Positions 62,778 through 64,000 of a stretch of DNA of 64,000 bases are shown here, one piece after another. Below the pieces are notes generated by a model. It searched no databases and was not told where the DNA came from. It saw nothing but the letters and a program-made list of their open reading frames with translations. A program made the translations under genes and the position numbers. Every line of letters begins with the position of its first letter. The first letter of the stretch is position 1. Source of the DNA: Paenibacillus selenitireducens (GTDB lineage Bacteria; Bacillota; Bacilli; Paenibacillales; Paenibacillaceae); the NCBI RefSeq assembly GCF_002021565.1, contig NZ_MSZX01000008.1:293757-357756 (forward strand). The letters run 5' to 3'.

Positions 62778-64000
62778 TTATGTTGTACGAGGCCGCACGC
62801 GCTGCGTGGCAACCGCCGTACTTGGATCATCCGGCCAATAATGCTTCGGATATCTTCCCTTCAAATCTTTGCGTACTTCGAAATACGTCTCCCGCCAGAA
62901 ATTAGCCAAATCCCGCGTGACCTGCACGGGGCGCTGCGCCGGGGATAAGAGATGCAAGGTGACCGGCACCTTGCCGTGCGCGATGCGCGGCGTATCGTGC
63001 AGACCGAACATTTCCTGTAACCGAACCGCCAGTATAGGAGCCTCGGGATCGCCGTAATCGACGGGGATTCTCGAACCGCTCGGAACGACAATATGTGTCG
63101 GCGCACATGCATCCAATTCACGCCGCTGATCCCAATTCAGCATGGATTCTAAAATCTGTGTCATGTGAAGTCTGCTCAAATCCGATGCATTCTTCATGCC
63201 GTAACAATGCGGGCCCAACCATTCAGCGAGGTAATCCCGTGCCGTCAAAGAGGCATCGGATACATCCGCCCAAGCATCCGGCTCCTGCCGATGCAAGAAT
63301 TGGAGACGTTCACGGAGCTGGAACGCGCTTTTGTTCCATGGGAGCATTCGCAGTCCCTCGGTGGCGAAGCCATCAAGCAAGGCTGCCAACACCTCATCCG
63401 GGTCCGGATCTTGCAACGGCACATCGTTCAGGACAATCGCGCCAAGACGCGTACGCTTCCGGGCGCGGACAGCTTTCGCACCCGCATCCCACGCGATGCT
63501 GCGCTCCACTTCGATCTGATCGGCGAAATGCCGTTCCAGATCGGAGAAGGTTAGCGGCGCAGCCAGCTGAATGCGGCTGTCAACGCCTTGGTCGTCCAGC
63601 TCCGCGACGGCCAAGTACGCCGCGTTCGACAGCGGCTGCACCGCTGCGAAGGCAGCGCCGCGACCATTGCGCAGCAGGTAGCGGCCATCGGATCGCAGTG
63701 CCGCGATGCGATCCGGGTAGGCGAAGCCGAGCAGCACGCCGCAATCGGCGAGTGCATCGCCGGCAGCGGTGTCCTGCGCCGCGCCCAGCTGGCGCTGCAG
63801 CGACTGCGCCTCGGCGCGCACGCGGCGGCAGGCCGCGGCGTCGACCGCGAGCTGCGCATGCGGCATGCCGCCGCCGCGGAGCGCTGCGACGCGCAGGCGC
63901 ATGTCGGCGCCGCCTGCGCTGCGCGCGATGTCGCGCTCGCTCAGCAGCGCGGCGAGCTCGCACGCGAGGCGCGCGCGGCCGAGCGGCTCGGCGTGGCGCA
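62778..64000 (-). CDS. hrpB: ATP-dependent helicase HrpB, C-terminal part (5' end outside window)
   Basis: The frame is open to base 64000; an inner ATG at 63902 is not the real start. At least 407 residues are in view. They match the C-terminal half of HrpB: ACELAALLSERDIAR, LLGFAYPDRIAALR, YLLRNGRGA, and the HrpB-specific end LLSPAQRPVQVTRDLANFWRETYFEVRKDLKGRYPKHYWPDDP. The helicase core lies outside. HrpB is a DEAH/RHA-type helicase of uncertain role. It stops 42 nt before yojF. GC content climbs sharply toward the window end. Confidence 0.95.
   Translation of the reverse strand, partial: RHAEPLGRARLACELAALLSERDIARSAGGADMRLRVAALRGGGMPHAQLAVDAAACRRVRAEAQSLQRQLGAAQDTAAGDALADCGVLLGFAYPDRIAALRSDGRYLLRNGRGAAFAAVQPLSNAAYLAVAELDDQGVDSRIQLAAPLTFSDLERHFADQIEVERSIAWDAGAKAVRARKRTRLGAIVLNDVPLQDPDPDEVLAALLDGFATEGLRMLPWNKSAFQLRERLQFLHRQEPDAWADVSDASLTARDYLAEWLGPHCYGMKNASDLSRLHMTQILESMLNWDQRRELDACAPTHIVVPSGSRIPVDYGDPEAPILAVRLQEMFGLHDTPRIAHGKVPVTLHLLSPAQRPVQVTRDLANFWRETYFEVRKDLKGRYPKHYWPDDPSTAVATQRVRPRTT

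Overview
The window looks like a stretch of a Paenibacillus-type chromosome (Bacillota, endospore-forming, GC near 48-50%). I infer this from several gene types: a CotD-like spore coat protein, a YjcA/DUF1360 sporulation protein, a copper-amine-oxidase-like stalk-domain protein, SLH domains, bacillithiol genes (bshB2, yojF, ytxJ), ykkCD, and strong AGGAGG-type ribosome binding sites throughout. About three quarters of the genes lie on the minus strand. No rRNA, tRNA, CRISPR array, prophage or intact insertion sequence was seen.

Layout. 1-5.8 kb: the 3' part of a DUF2339 membrane protein, the coat protein, a two-component system, a stalk-domain protein, a very small CxC protein with a SigmaK-like promoter, and the YjcA homologue. 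5.9-11.7 kb: two tandem paralogous exported proteins built of four repeats each, then two tandem NSS sodium symporters. 11.8-14.3 kb: a DEAD-box helicase with a GC-rich, repeat-built RGG tail. 14.3-15.0 kb: a non-coding island of phased palindromes. 15-22.3 kb: serine dehydratase (sdaAA/sdaAB), cardiolipin synthase, a TetR-ykkC-ykkD efflux operon, an M50-like protein and a TcyP-type symporter. 22.4-34.2 kb: aldehyde dehydrogenase, ytxJ with a Fur/PerR-like promoter, a YdjC-family deacetylase, an alpha/beta hydrolase, glnS, a nine-Ig-domain secreted protein and glpK-glpD. 34.5-42.5 kb: a solute-binding lipoprotein, a CDF exporter, fadH, an MFS protein, kdgK-eda and a formate/nitrite channel. 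42.6-46.3 kb: an SLH lipoprotein, a second non-coding island and a preQ1-controlled queuosine-precursor transporter. 46.4-51 kb: MFS and NADH-oxidase genes with Fnr-type sites, then an MFS gene ending in a structured 3' RNA and divergent from a MocR regulator. 52.6-64 kb: a DUF3298-type protein, an extremely acidic protein, ktrB, a GT28 glycosyltransferase, an ABC ATPase, an LpdD-like protein, a DMT transporter with an attenuator-like leader, a FrnE-type DsbA, an MFS gene, and hrpB-yojF-bshB2.

How the genes work together. TGTGA-N6-TCACA (Fnr/CRP-type) palindromes sit upstream of the formate/nitrite channel, the NADH oxidase and an MFS gene, which suggests a small oxygen-responsive group. Bacillithiol redox (ytxJ, yojF, bshB2) and a DsbA-like oxidoreductase are scattered through the window. 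Glycerol (glpKD) and 2-keto-3-deoxygluconate (kdgK-eda) use are encoded as short operons.

The most unusual signals are non-coding. Two intergenic elements 30 kb apart each carry four palindromes with nearly the same 51/61-62/51 bp centre spacing. A 200-bp multi-stem element follows fadH. A 200-nt structured, terminator-ended 3' RNA follows an MFS gene. A promoter-leader-terminator unit of unrecognised class precedes a DMT transporter. All calls come from reading the sequence; no database search was run.
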